From positions 220,223 through 284,222 of the forward strand of contig CAZGFD010000002.1 of the NCBI GenBank assembly GCA_964525045.1: a DNA stretch of 64,000 nucleotides, read 5' to 3'. Shown here piece by piece: positions 36,988 through 46,162 of the stretch. The position numbers and the translations under genes are program-made. Below the pieces are notes generated by a model. The model did not search any database. It was not told where the DNA came from and worked only from the letters and a program-made list of their open reading frames with translations. The stretch is from G020348185 sp964525045. GTDB taxonomy: Bacteria > Nitrospirota > Nitrospiria > Nitrospirales > UBA8639. Position 1 is the first letter of the stretch. The number at the start of each line of letters is the position of its first letter.

Positions 36988-37968
36988 CTAGTCCAGAATG
37001 TACTGGACGGGATTAACGACTCGGTCGTTGACAGCGACCTGGTAATGAAGATGAGGCCCGGTCGAAAATTTGCCTGTGCTGCCCACCAAGCCAATGATAT
37101 CGCCACGTTGAACTTTAGTCCCGTATGTGACAAATATTTTTGACAGGTGCCCATAGGTGGTTTCCATCCCGAATCCATGGTCAATTCGAACGAATTTCCC
37201 CATTCGGGCATCAAAGGCTGCCACCGCCACCTTTCCGGCCGCCGGAGCAAAAATTTTTGTCCCTTTGGGGGCACCTATGTCAATTCCGGCATGAAGGGCT
37301 TTTTTGCCAGTAAAAGGCGATATTCGAGGACCGAATTTTGACGTAATTGCACCCCTCACCGGCCAAATTGAGGGGGTTGAGGCCAGTTGTTTGGCTCGCT
37401 TGGTTGCCGTGCTGGCCAATTCATCAAGTAGTAATTGCTCGATTTCTGCACGATTATTGAGCCACCGAAGTCCATTCGCAATCTCGGCAATTTGTTGGGC
37501 GTGATTTGAGGAAGGGGCATCTATTTCGGCAGAGGGAGGTGGAGAGGAGGAAGGGGAAGACATTTCCGTGCCGGACCCCACATTTTCATATGGGAATTCA
37601 ACTCCCCCTTGAGCGGCGGAGAAATCCTGGGAATCCATACTCTCGTCGGCTTCTAATCCAAACATGGTTTGGAGCTGGCGATTCAAGTCCTCTAACGAGA
37701 CCATTCGCTTTTTCATGCCGTCAATTTCAACAGCGAAGGTACTCGTCTGCTCACGAGAGGCTGAAAGTTCCTTTCTGATGTTCTCCAGGTCACTCAATTG
37801 GCTCCATTGAAACACATAATGGGCAAAAAACCCGCCCTGGAGTAATAACAAACACACCCCTCCCATGAGGGAATAGCGTACGAGCGATTTACGCAGTCTT
37901 ACGCGTAGGGGATTGGCTCTCGCCCCGCGAAAAAGAAAAATTGTATAGCTGTCTTCAGAGTTTTTCAT
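36988..37968 (-). CDS. M23-family peptidase (LytM/EnvC-like), membrane-anchored
   Basis: 326 residues. A basic cytoplasmic start and one transmembrane helix (about 34-54) lead to a coiled coil (about 58-100), a Pro/Ser-rich linker and the peptidase domain (about 210-326). Zinc ligands are visible in ALHAGIDIGAP (His and Asp) and TGPHLHYQV (HxH). The domain is complete, so it may be an active endopeptidase of peptidoglycan cross-links or an activator of amidases. The layout resembles cell-shape/division M23 proteins with a coiled coil. Confidence 0.9.
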   Translation of the reverse strand: MKNSEDSYTIFLFRGARANPLRVRLRKSLVRYSLMGGVCLLLLQGGFFAHYVFQWSQLSDLENIRKELSASREQTSTFAVEIDGMKKRMVSLEDLNRQLQTMFGLEADESMDSQDFSAAQGGVEFPYENVGSGTEMSSPSSSPPPSAEIDAPSSNHAQQIAEIANGLRWLNNRAEIEQLLLDELASTATKRAKQLASTPSIWPVRGAITSKFGPRISPFTGKKALHAGIDIGAPKGTKIFAPAAGKVAVAAFDARMGKFVRIDHGFGMETTYGHLSKIFVTYGTKVQRGDIIGLVGSTGKFSTGPHLHYQVAVNDRVVNPVQYILD

Positions 37969-38060
37969 GATAGGTCCATCACAACCGGGTGGTTCGTTTC
38001 ATGAGGGTGAGGTCCTTTTTCTGAGCCAGGCACTGTACCAAACCCTTACCCCAACCTCAA

Positions 38061-38396
38061 TTACTTCCTTGGCCCATTCGCAGGTCGAGACATTTCCCGT
38101 AACCAATCCATGTAGGGCTCGGAACCTTTTTGTATTGGCAAAGCAATAATTTCAGGAACGCTGTAACTGTGATGGGCTTTGACCTTGGCTTCTATAGAAT
38201 CAAAAGCCTCGCTGACAGATTTCAAAACTAACAGGGCCTCTTGTTCTTCAGTGACCTGCCCTTCCCAGCGAAAAATCGATCGCACAGCGGGGATGATGTT
38301 GGCACAGGCGACCAATCCTTCCCCAATAAGAATGCGAGCAATTTTTTGTGCTTCTTCATCAGAGGCCGTCGTTATCAGAACAACAACTTCACCCAT
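38061..38396 (-). CDS. cutA: CutA1 divalent-cation tolerance protein
   Basis: 111 residues, the standard CutA length. Family features include VVVLITTASDEEAQKIARIL, GLVACANIIPAVRSIFRWEG and HHSYSVPEIIALP. CutA1 forms a very stable trimer with a ferredoxin-like fold. A role in copper or other divalent-metal tolerance is reported, though its biochemistry is unclear. Confidence 0.93.
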   Translation of the reverse strand: MGEVVVLITTASDEEAQKIARILIGEGLVACANIIPAVRSIFRWEGQVTEEQEALLVLKSVSEAFDSIEAKVKAHHSYSVPEIIALPIQKGSEPYMDWLREMSRPANGPRK

Positions 38397-38811
38397 AGGG
38401 TCACATCATCAGAAGGAATGATCGCAATAAGACCTCTCACACGGTTATACAACCGCTTACCGGTTTTCTTAGTCTTCCTAGCCAAACACGAGCGATTTCC
38501 CTTGTTCTCCTGACCAGGATCGCTGATTATTTTTTGCGGTTAGTAAAGCCATTAAACACCTAGAATTGTCAATGGTTCTTTAGTCCTAGCAGAATATCGC
38601 AAAAACTTAGAGGCCCGTAGGCGGAGGGTCCGCGTCTTTATGATATGTGAAAGATCCGGGTCCCCATTAAGCACACCCTCAACGTTGAAAGTTGGACTTT
38701 GAACGTTTATTTCACTCGGGAGGTTTGCTCCAAGTCCTTCAACATGGATGACATGTTGAGTGTGGAAACAGCCTCCTGGGCCTTACACGACTTAGGGAGT
38801 CGGCTTTTGAA
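38397..38811. other. Intergenic region without recognisable features
   Basis: About 415 bases between cutA and the lipoprotein gene, both leftward. A 69-codon plus-strand frame (38699-38908) overlaps the lipoprotein gene and has no family resemblance. No tRNA, strong hairpin or promoter was recognised. Confidence 0.45.
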
Positions 38812-39567
38812 TTACCTGGGAACGTATAGTCGTTCAGGATCTTCTTCGGCTAACTCAACAAGATCAAGAACTGCAGGCCTCAAAGCTTCTTGTAGGGCCA
38901 ATGGGTAGGTCTGCACCGCCTCCTCAAGATTGTAATAAGGACTGTCCCATTTTTTCCCTTTAAATTCCATAGACATTTCCCACACCGAGATGGTTGGATT
39001 GGAAGCTGGTGTCAGGCGTAAATCTAACTCCACCGTAGTGGTATGCTGTCCCATGGGAATGCCAACAACCCAAAAAATGGTTCCAAGAGGTCCCAGGAGG
39101 TAGGTATACAGGCGGCGTTCCCAATTCGTTGACCGAATGGAACCGCGAAAGACCAAATCCGAAGTGGGTGCCTTCCCATCTTCACCATATTCCACAGAGG
39201 AGAATACCCCTGACTCTCGCAGTTCCAAGGTTGTGGCTTTAGCAAAATCTTTAGGCGGATCAAACTTCACCTCATCCACCTCCTCAGGCTTTTCGACTTC
39301 TTCCGGACGATCGTATTCAAGTTCTCCAAAAAGCACGAAGGGGATGGCGGCTTTCCAATATTCATCTTTTACTGTATTTCCGCGAAGATCTTCGAAAGGC
39401 AAAACGACAACTCGGGCTGGAATGGCTTTGCCAGCCTTCGCATCGATAAAGGACCCACTAGATTCCGGCGGGTAATGCCAATCCCGGCTCCCTAAGCATC
39501 CACTGACAATGATAAGTAATATCGTTGCACCCAGAAGGGGAAGCGTCCTGGCAAGAGAGTGGTTCAT
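38812..39567 (-). CDS. Putative outer-membrane lipoprotein of unknown function
   Basis: 251 residues. The signal peptide ends in a good lipobox (IIVSGC). The mature part contains ARVVVLPFEDLRGNT, an acidic EEVEKPEEVDEV stretch, DLVFRGSIRSTNWERRLYTYLLGPLG, and VWEMSMEFKGKKWDSPYYNL. The VLPFEDLRG and later GxxIRS elements resemble lipoproteins that assemble with transport or secretin systems, but no family can be named with confidence. It appears monocistronic. Confidence 0.75.
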   Translation of the reverse strand: MNHSLARTLPLLGATILLIIVSGCLGSRDWHYPPESSGSFIDAKAGKAIPARVVVLPFEDLRGNTVKDEYWKAAIPFVLFGELEYDRPEEVEKPEEVDEVKFDPPKDFAKATTLELRESGVFSSVEYGEDGKAPTSDLVFRGSIRSTNWERRLYTYLLGPLGTIFWVVGIPMGQHTTTVELDLRLTPASNPTISVWEMSMEFKGKKWDSPYYNLEEAVQTYPLALQEALRPAVLDLVELAEEDPERLYVPR

Positions 39568-40025
39568 TCAAGATCTCCTTTCTCGTTTCTTATGTGTTCA
39601 TCAATCGCGAATCCCTTTTCAAGGGTCAGCGCATGGAACGTTGTATCGTACCGATGCGCCTTTTTTCTGAAAAATTCCTAATAACTTTGTCCATCGGTCT
39701 GTTCCCGAACGTCATGAATCCACCTTCTCTCTCGCCATAAGGGCTTCGGAACACAGGGACATCTATCAAGAAGAGAGCAAAAAGGCAATGCAAAAATAAA
39801 AAATGTCCGGAACTCGGAATCATAGAACCCTAAATGTCCGTTTGGCAGAAAACTCTTTAATGAGTTAATGAACGAGGACTTTGGAAAAAACCAGATAATT
39901 TTTTTTCATGCCCCGTTAGTAGTGGGCATGTTTAAGAGGTAATGGGGTTCAAAGGATTTCAATGTTCAAGATTGTCACTCGCAACTTTGACCCTACCCGA
40001 TTGAGGTTTAGACTTTCTTCTTGTG
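39568..40025. other. Intergenic region with one hairpin
   Basis: About 460 bases between leftward thrH and the lipoprotein gene. It contains a CATGCCC/GGGCATG hairpin at 39907-39930. The T run lies on the wrong side for a terminator of leftward thrH, so it is not called as one. No gene is supported. Confidence 0.45.
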
Positions 40026-40646
40026 TTATGGGACGAATCTTCCAAGCCGGGACAAATTTTCTTTCAATTCGGCATAGGTGTGGGTAACCGGAAACTGTGA
40101 GAATTCATCTTGAATGGATGAAGGAGGTCGAAATAATATGCCACCATCCGCCTCTTGCAACATGGAGATGTCGTTGTAGGAATCACCAGCTGCGAGAACT
40201 CGAAATCCAATATTCTTAAACGCCCTAACCGCTTCTCGCTTCTGATCGCGCTTCCGCAGGTGATAATTGATAATGAATCCCTCCCTGTCAACTTCCAAGG
40301 TATGGCAAAAAACCGTGGGACGGGCCAGCTGTTTCATAAAGGAAGAAATAAATTCGTAAAACGTATCGGACAAAATGACGACTTGAGATCGTTCCCTCAG
40401 CCAGGCCAAGAATTCCGCAGCGCCCTCTAGGGGCGATAATTCATCCGCCACGTTTTGGATATCAGCCAGTTTCACTTCGTGCTTTTGGAGAATTTCAAGC
40501 CGCTTGAGCATGAGTTGATCGTAGTCAGGTATTTCACGGGTCGTCACTCGAAGCTCCTGAATGGCTGTTTTATCAGCCACCGCAAGCCAAATCTCGGGGG
40601 TGAGGACCCCTTCCATATCTAAACAGGTCAAGATGGGCTGGGACAT
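40026..40646 (-). CDS. thrH: ThrH-like phosphoserine phosphatase / homoserine phosphotransferase
   Basis: 206 residues from the ATG at 40646 (an upstream TTG at 40685 is less likely). HAD motifs are LDMEGVLTPE (motif I, with Met inside as in ThrH), VILSDTFYEF (motif II), the Lys in the RKRDQKREAV region and LAAGDSYNDISML (motif IV). ThrH from Pseudomonas dephosphorylates phosphoserine and can transfer phosphate to homoserine. It probably serves serine biosynthesis. Confidence 0.9.
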   Translation of the reverse strand: MSQPILTCLDMEGVLTPEIWLAVADKTAIQELRVTTREIPDYDQLMLKRLEILQKHEVKLADIQNVADELSPLEGAAEFLAWLRERSQVVILSDTFYEFISSFMKQLARPTVFCHTLEVDREGFIINYHLRKRDQKREAVRAFKNIGFRVLAAGDSYNDISMLQEADGGILFRPPSSIQDEFSQFPVTHTYAELKENLSRLGRFVP

Positions 40647-40798
40647 AAAGTTCTTGTCGTTCTTAGTCTGGGAGTGAATGGTCAACCGTTAAGGACCACT
40701 CCGGGGAAACCGGATCATAATAAAAAGTCCAGCCGAGAGCAATCAACATTCGTGCGGGGGTTCAACCATACGAAAAGATAAGAGCCCCTGCCCTTCCG

Positions 40799-41503
40799 CT
40801 ATGGAGTATTGGCATCCGAGCGATGAAAAAAAGAGTTGGTTCCCAAGGCATCGATGAGATCTTCAGGTTTTTCACAATAATAATCTGGGTCCAACGCCAT
40901 GACCTTCTCCCGATGACCGTACCCATATCCCACAGCACAAACCTTCATATTGGCGGCTTTGGCTGCCCGTACATCATTGGTACTATCCCCCACCATAATG
41001 GCTCGATCAGGGGAGACACCCACTTTGTCCAGGGCCCTCAGAAGCATCCCAGGATCGGGTTTCAACTCTGAACTATCCTCAGGACTTTCTATGGCCGTAA
41101 ATAATTCCGCAACTTGCAATCCTTCTATTATTTTGAGGGTGTACTCCAAGGATTTATTGGTCACCACCGCTTTTCGCACGGAGTGAAAATGTTGAAGGAC
41201 CGCCCCAATACCTGGATAGAAACGGGTCGTATCCAAACAATGCGTCAAGTAATGCAAACGGAAGATTTGTAGGGCTTCCTCATATTGTGCCAGGTTTTCC
41301 TCACCCACTGACAGTCGGAGAAGACGCTTCACCCCATCTCCCACGAACCCGAAGATTTCGTCCGGCGTTCTTTCGGGCAATCCTAAATCCCGTAAAGTGA
41401 GATTGACGGAGGTCGCGATATCTACTTTGGAATCGATCAGGGTTCCGTCAAAGTCGAACAACAACAATTCTAAAGAACGGTCTTCAAATATAGGGGACAT
41501 CAT
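40799..41503 (-). CDS. gph: HAD-family phosphoglycolate phosphatase-like hydrolase
   Basis: 234 residues. HAD motif I is LLFDFDGTLIDSK, motif II is KAVVTNKSL, and motif IV is MVGDSTNDVRAAKAAN. The helical cap (FGFVGDGVKRLLRLSV) matches Gph/PGP-type enzymes, which hydrolyse 2-phosphoglycolate; related pyrophosphatase activities cannot be excluded. Its ATG overlaps the upstream gene's stop by four bases (41500-41503), so the two are coupled. Confidence 0.85.
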   Translation of the reverse strand: MMSPIFEDRSLELLLFDFDGTLIDSKVDIATSVNLTLRDLGLPERTPDEIFGFVGDGVKRLLRLSVGEENLAQYEEALQIFRLHYLTHCLDTTRFYPGIGAVLQHFHSVRKAVVTNKSLEYTLKIIEGLQVAELFTAIESPEDSSELKPDPGMLLRALDKVGVSPDRAIMVGDSTNDVRAAKAANMKVCAVGYGYGHREKVMALDPDYYCEKPEDLIDALGTNSFFHRSDANTP

Positions 41504-42069
41504 TTAACCTTTCCTAATTGCTCCTCAAGTCTTCGCAGGGCAGCTTTCTTGACCTCAGAAACTTCATTCAATCTTTCCAGTCGAACGAAATCAAGTAGCC
41601 TATTTTTGCCCACATGTGGCCGAATGAGCGGTGCGACAATCTTCCATTGGTTTTGAAATTCCTTGATATGAAATTGCTGGATTTCGTGATGAGATTCTGC
41701 ATAAAAGCTTGCGGTTTCCCAATTCATGTATCCCACGACCTGGTATGTGACAGGAATGAGCGCCTCCAGTTTATTAATTATTGTCCATTGTGTGACGTCC
41801 TGGATGACTTCATATTGGGAAATGACCACGACACTTCCCCAAGCGGGTTCTTCCTTCCAATTAATGTATGGACGAAGCGCTTCGAATGAACGGGCATTCA
41901 GGCGAGCTCCCCGCGAATCCAAAGAAAGGTACTTTTCGACAATCTTACTTGGATCATTGGTAATGTCTCCCATCAAAGCCGAAGTGGGCCGGGGGGACAC
42001 GAGTATCATCAGGCCTAAAAGGATGTTGAAAAAGACGGCGGTCAACCCGATTCGGTTTCCAGCTTTCAT
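41500..42069 (-). CDS. Exported protein of unknown function
   Basis: 189 residues from the ATG at 42069; the frame extends to 42177 without a likely start. A signal peptide (about 1-28, ending near SALM) precedes a mixed alpha/beta domain with IEQFHIKEFQNQWKI-like alternation, typical of small nuclear-transport-factor-like folds. That comparison is tentative. It overlaps gph by four bases, and the coupling suggests joint expression, but no functional link is apparent. Confidence 0.7.
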   Translation of the reverse strand: MKAGNRIGLTAVFFNILLGLMILVSPRPTSALMGDITNDPSKIVEKYLSLDSRGARLNARSFEALRPYINWKEEPAWGSVVVISQYEVIQDVTQWTIINKLEALIPVTYQVVGYMNWETASFYAESHHEIQQFHIKEFQNQWKIVAPLIRPHVGKNRLLDFVRLERLNEVSEVKKAALRRLEEQLGKVK

Positions 42070-42264
42070 GTTTCTCGTGAAACAGGTCAGAGTCTTGAAT
42101 AGTGTGGCTGAGATTGTCGGGTTACTCACTGTAACAATTATGAAAATATTGAGTTCCTCACGCCCGGGATGATGCACAGAAACCTAGACGAAGGGCAAAC
42201 GACGAATTGAGCAGAAAGATCCCAGTATGAAAGAAAATGGGAGGAACGAGGCGGTAACGTGGAA

Positions 42265-42741
42265 CTACCCTTTTAGAAAAATCACCAGAACAATCCCGAG
42301 AAGAAGCCAAAAAGGAATAGAAAGCATTAACCCCCAAACCAGTCCCTGGGCTGTCTTTAACCGGCCCTTAACGGTGCGACCTTCAATCGCCTTCAAAATT
42401 CGTATCTTGACATCCTCCAGGTGAAATGGCTTGGTAATAAAATCATCTGCGCCCCGTTTTACAGACTCGACCGCCGTCCCTATCGACGGATGGTCGGTCA
42501 TCATCAAAAAGACGACCTCGTCACTGACCTCACGAATCCGTCTCAGCAACTCAATCCCATCAATATTGGGCATGAACATATCAGCCAGAATGACTTCAAA
42601 GTCGTCTTTTCGATACTTATTGAGGGCATCCTGTCCGTCCTCCGCTGTCTCGACCGCGTATTGGAGAGAACCCAAATTTTTCGCTAACGCCTCCCGGATC
42701 ACCTTGTCATCATCGACAATTAATATTCGCTCCACCTTCAA
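42265..42741 (-). CDS. Response-regulator receiver domain with C-terminal membrane helix
   Basis: 158 residues. The CheY-like receiver is complete: acidic pocket Asp10-12 in LIVDDDKV, phospho-acceptor Asp54 in LADMFMPNIDG, Thr82 in MTDHPS and Lys104 in FITKPF. Instead of an output domain, a short basic linker and one hydrophobic helix (about 133-156, IPFWLLLGIVLVIF) end the protein, predicting a tail-anchored receiver at the inner membrane. No histidine kinase gene is adjacent. It might relay or sink phosphate near a membrane partner; this is inference. Confidence 0.85.
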   Translation of the reverse strand: MKVERILIVDDDKVIREALAKNLGSLQYAVETAEDGQDALNKYRKDDFEVILADMFMPNIDGIELLRRIREVSDEVVFLMMTDHPSIGTAVESVKRGADDFITKPFHLEDVKIRILKAIEGRTVKGRLKTAQGLVWGLMLSIPFWLLLGIVLVIFLKG

Positions 42742-42845
42742 TGTCCCCGTTTTCCTGATGAGGAGGTCCTTCAGCTACCCAAAAAGGGAACGAACTCCCA
42801 GGAACCTGTTATCCGGAAATCTCTCTTGTACCACTGTTGGATTCA

Positions 42846-43532
42846 TCATTGGACGACGGGGGCATCAACCACAATGACATCTTCCGGTACATTCAGTTTC
42901 AGCTGAACCGTATCGATCCCCTGATTTACCTTGAAATTCGAAAAGCGAAGGGTCGAAATATTCCCACTGATTTCGTGAAGGTCCATTTTCATGATCAAAT
43001 ACGACGAAGGGTCGATTTCTAAAACCACACGGGTCACGGCCGACCGGTCTTTTTCTTCCGGTTTGGGCACGAGGGTAATCAGAGGGAGAGCTTCTTGGCG
43101 AGATTCCTCCTGATCGGGTGGAAGGACATCAAAGTGTTCGGCAAGTTTTCCAGCTCCCTGCAGCAATGCCAAGGGTGCCTTTGAGGCGGCAATTTGTGTT
43201 AAATTTGCTTTCACCACCTGCTTATGTTCAGGGGTGTAGACCATCACTTGATCTCCATCTACAAATATCTGTTCCACCGAAGGCTCCACATAATCCCAAC
43301 GAAGCATCCCGGGTTTTTTCAATAACACGCGCCCTGTTGAGGAAAGGCGAGTTTCAAATCCCTCAATTTTTGTTTCCTGGGAGAAATCAGCTTGTAGATC
43401 TTGGGTCTGCTCATAACGAGAGTCCACTTTGCTCACCAAATCAAGGACTTGCTTCATCGGAGAAGCGTATCCCAGGGATAGAGTCCCCAAGACAATCAGC
43501 ACACTCAGCCACACTCGACCGCATCCGTTCAT
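42846..43532 (-). CDS. lolA: LolA-like outer-membrane lipoprotein carrier
   Basis: 228 residues with a signal peptide (about 1-23). The LolA pattern is visible: LQADFSQETKIEGFETRLSS, GRVLLKKPGMLRWDYVEP, QIFVDGDQVMVYTPEHKQV. The periplasmic carrier shuttles lipoproteins from LolCDE to the outer membrane. It overlaps ftsK by four bases (43529-43532), so translation is coupled. lolA directly after ftsK recurs in many bacteria. Confidence 0.92.
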   Translation of the reverse strand: MNGCGRVWLSVLIVLGTLSLGYASPMKQVLDLVSKVDSRYEQTQDLQADFSQETKIEGFETRLSSTGRVLLKKPGMLRWDYVEPSVEQIFVDGDQVMVYTPEHKQVVKANLTQIAASKAPLALLQGAGKLAEHFDVLPPDQEESRQEALPLITLVPKPEEKDRSAVTRVVLEIDPSSYLIMKMDLHEISGNISTLRFSNFKVNQGIDTVQLKLNVPEDVIVVDAPVVQ

Positions 43533-45973
43533 CCCACGTCTCCTATAACAGCTTGACCCGACAACACCTCGCGTCTTCCATCTCGTCCGGGAGCACTGAC
43601 TAACCCCTCCTGCTCCATTTGTTCGATCATCCTGGCTGCCCGCGGATATCCGACGCGGAGGCGCCGTTGAATCAGCGACGCAGAGGCTTGCCCAGACTCA
43701 ATGATCAATTCCCGCGCTCGCTCATACGTGTCGTCCCGCTCCGAGTCTTCCTGAGAGACGTCCTGGCCCGAAAGAAAATCATCTTCGGAGTACGCCGGCC
43801 CGGCCTGCTGTTTCACCCACTCCACCACACCTCTGACTTCATCATCAGACACAAATGGACCATGGAGTCGGGCAATCCTCCCTGTACCTGATGCCATATA
43901 CAACATATCACCTTTTCCTAATAGCGCTTCAGCTCCATTGGCATCAAGAATGGTCCTCGAATCAATCTTGGAAGAAACCTGATACGCGACCCTCGCAGGG
44001 AAGTTGGCTTTAATCAAACCCGTGACCACATCGACTGATGGTCGTTGAGTCGCCAAGATTAAGTGAATACCCGCAGCTCTGGCCATCTGGGCTAATCGTG
44101 CGATTCGGTCCTCAACCTCTTTGGGGGCCACCATCATCAAATCGGCAAATTCATCAATGACGATGACAATGTAGGGCAGATAGGTTAATGATTCATCGTT
44201 CGACCCGCTGAGGGATTCATCTTCCGAGAGATCATCGTCTTTCGATGAGCGGTCTGGCTTTTTCGAAGCCTTGGAAGGAAGCGAAGGCTGATGAGAGGAG
44301 TGAGGGCCCTGACTGTGTTCCGAGTCCCCCAGTCGTTCACCGATCTTCCGATTGAAGGCATCGATGCTTCTGACGCCGTATTCGGCCAATAACCGATAAC
44401 GACGTTCCATTTCTTGGACGGCCCAGGTTAACCCACGGGCGGCCGCTTTGGGATCGGTCACCACCGGTCGGATCAAATGTGGAATGCCATCATACACTTG
44501 CAACTCCAATACTTTCGGATCGATCAATAATAGTTTGACTTCGTCGGGATGGGCGGCAAACAAGATGTTCAATAACATGCAATTTAATCCCACACTTTTC
44601 CCCGCTCCGGTGGCTCCCGCCACCAGCAGGTGCGGCATGGTTCGCAGATCGGCAACAACTGGCCGGCCATAGATATCCTTTCCCAACGCCAGAGCAAGTT
44701 TGGATCGGGATCGGGTAAAGGCTTCACTGGTCAGAATGTCTTTTAAGGAAACGGTTTCCCGGCTTGGGTTTGGAACTTCAACTCCCACCGTCGACTTTCC
44801 GGGCAACGGGGCCACAACCCGTACTCGCAATGCCTTCAGGGCCATAGCCAAATCATCAGCCAAACTGACAATACGAGCCACTTTGATTCCGGGACCTGGG
44901 GCAAATTCATACATGGTAATGACCGGACCTGGATGTACTTCAGTGACTTTCCCTTCAATCCCAAAATTCAAGAGGGTCTGGGTAAGGATTTGGGACTGCG
45001 TTTCCAAAATGGAATCCGTTTGATGGGTAGGTCGTTGAGAAGAGGTCGTCAAAAGATCAATTGGAGAAGGAAGGCGATACGTTTTCGACACCGCTCCTTT
45101 GACCGGAGGGATGGTCTGGTCGTGAGGATTCGAAAGATCCTCTTCCCCTTCAAATGAATCCTCCTCCCCACCCTTCACTCTCCGGTTTTCGGAAGCCTTG
45201 TGATTTTCCGAAGAAGAGGAGGCCACATCTCCAATACCCCCTCGGATTGAAACGGACCGGTTAATTTTGACTGATTTATTGGGTTTAATTGTTCTACTGG
45301 CCTCCTCATCCAGGTCGCGTTTGGGAAAAATAGACCGGGTGGCGGTGAGACTGACAGCAACGATGTGAGGAATCTGTCTGATCATGCCGGCTAGCATGGT
45401 TGGAGAAAGAAGAAGAAGAGAAACCAGCAGTCCGGATAATAAAACAAGGTGACTTCCAAAATTCGCGAGGTACGCTTCTAAGATCTGAGCAATCCATTGC
45501 CCACCTATTCCACCGGCCAATTCTGGGGCCACTATTCCGTCTCCCAAAATGGGTACGGACGAAAATTGAAACTGGAAGAGGGCACTCAGAGAAAGAACAG
45601 CCAGGATCGAACCAAAGACATGACGGTATTTGAGAGGAATCGCTTCACCCAACAAAGCTTGGACACCTGAGGCAATTAAAAAGAAGGGAACCACGTAAGC
45701 AGCCCCCCCAATCATGGCAAAGAGGAGGAAAGCTAAGGTGGACCCTACGACTCCTATCAAATTCTTTGGGGAAATGTGGCCTTGGGGGGTTCCATCGTCC
45801 CCAACCTGATTAAAAAAGAGAACGGGGTCTTCGGGCGCAAATGATACCACGCTCAGAAACATCATAACCCCGAATGTCAACAAGACAATGCCAACCACTT
45901 GGCCAGAAGTTGTTGAAGTATGGCCTTTTCTGCTCTTTTGGCTATCACGACCGGCACTAGGGAAGATACTCAT
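43529..45973 (-). CDS. ftsK: FtsK/SpoIIIE DNA translocase
   Basis: 814 residues from the ATG at 45973 (an earlier start at 46009 is possible). Four N-terminal helices (about 20-180), a charged linker, the alpha domain starting RLPSPIDLL, Walker A GATGAGKSVG (about 451), Walker B VIVIDEFADLM (about 603) and the gamma winged helix (SLIQRRLRVGYPRAARMIEQ) are all present. About 45 residues of Ser/Lys/Asp-rich low-complexity sequence (about 547-593) are inserted in the motor between the Walker motifs. It pumps chromosome DNA at the division septum toward XerCD/dif. Confidence 0.95.
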   Translation of the reverse strand: MSIFPSAGRDSQKSRKGHTSTTSGQVVGIVLLTFGVMMFLSVVSFAPEDPVLFFNQVGDDGTPQGHISPKNLIGVVGSTLAFLLFAMIGGAAYVVPFFLIASGVQALLGEAIPLKYRHVFGSILAVLSLSALFQFQFSSVPILGDGIVAPELAGGIGGQWIAQILEAYLANFGSHLVLLSGLLVSLLLLSPTMLAGMIRQIPHIVAVSLTATRSIFPKRDLDEEASRTIKPNKSVKINRSVSIRGGIGDVASSSSENHKASENRRVKGGEEDSFEGEEDLSNPHDQTIPPVKGAVSKTYRLPSPIDLLTTSSQRPTHQTDSILETQSQILTQTLLNFGIEGKVTEVHPGPVITMYEFAPGPGIKVARIVSLADDLAMALKALRVRVVAPLPGKSTVGVEVPNPSRETVSLKDILTSEAFTRSRSKLALALGKDIYGRPVVADLRTMPHLLVAGATGAGKSVGLNCMLLNILFAAHPDEVKLLLIDPKVLELQVYDGIPHLIRPVVTDPKAAARGLTWAVQEMERRYRLLAEYGVRSIDAFNRKIGERLGDSEHSQGPHSSHQPSLPSKASKKPDRSSKDDDLSEDESLSGSNDESLTYLPYIVIVIDEFADLMMVAPKEVEDRIARLAQMARAAGIHLILATQRPSVDVVTGLIKANFPARVAYQVSSKIDSRTILDANGAEALLGKGDMLYMASGTGRIARLHGPFVSDDEVRGVVEWVKQQAGPAYSEDDFLSGQDVSQEDSERDDTYERARELIIESGQASASLIQRRLRVGYPRAARMIEQMEQEGLVSAPGRDGRREVLSGQAVIGDVG

Positions 45974-46030
45974 AGCGTAAATCCTAACATAGGGGTTTCT
46001 CTTTAGCAAACGAGCGATCGGCCCTGGGCC

Positions 46031-46064
46031 GACTTCAGATTTCCAATTTCAGATTTCAGGTCTT
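46031..46064. repeat. Low-complexity TTTCAGATTTC repeat upstream of ftsK
   Basis: The segment contains CTTCAGATTTCCAATTTC and AGATTTCAGGTCTTAG, i.e. repeated TTTCAGATTTC-like units. It is akin to the dispersed GAAACCTGAAAC-type motif elsewhere in the window. It lies in the gap between rsmA and ftsK, both leftward. Confidence 0.4.
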
Positions 46065-46162
46065 AGATTCTACCAAAGAAAATTCTTTATTGTTTTACTT
46101 ATGTCCGGTTCAGGGCAGTTACCACAAAAATGCCGAGTTCGCCTTGTCCCGACTAATTAGGC

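Noticed and set aside
39907..39930. CATGCCC/GGGCATG hairpin preceded by a T run, as a possible terminator of thrH
   Set aside because: On the minus strand, the direction of thrH, the stem is followed by A residues rather than T, and on the plus strand only TTTAAG follows. The polarity does not fit an intrinsic terminator for the only gene that could use it.
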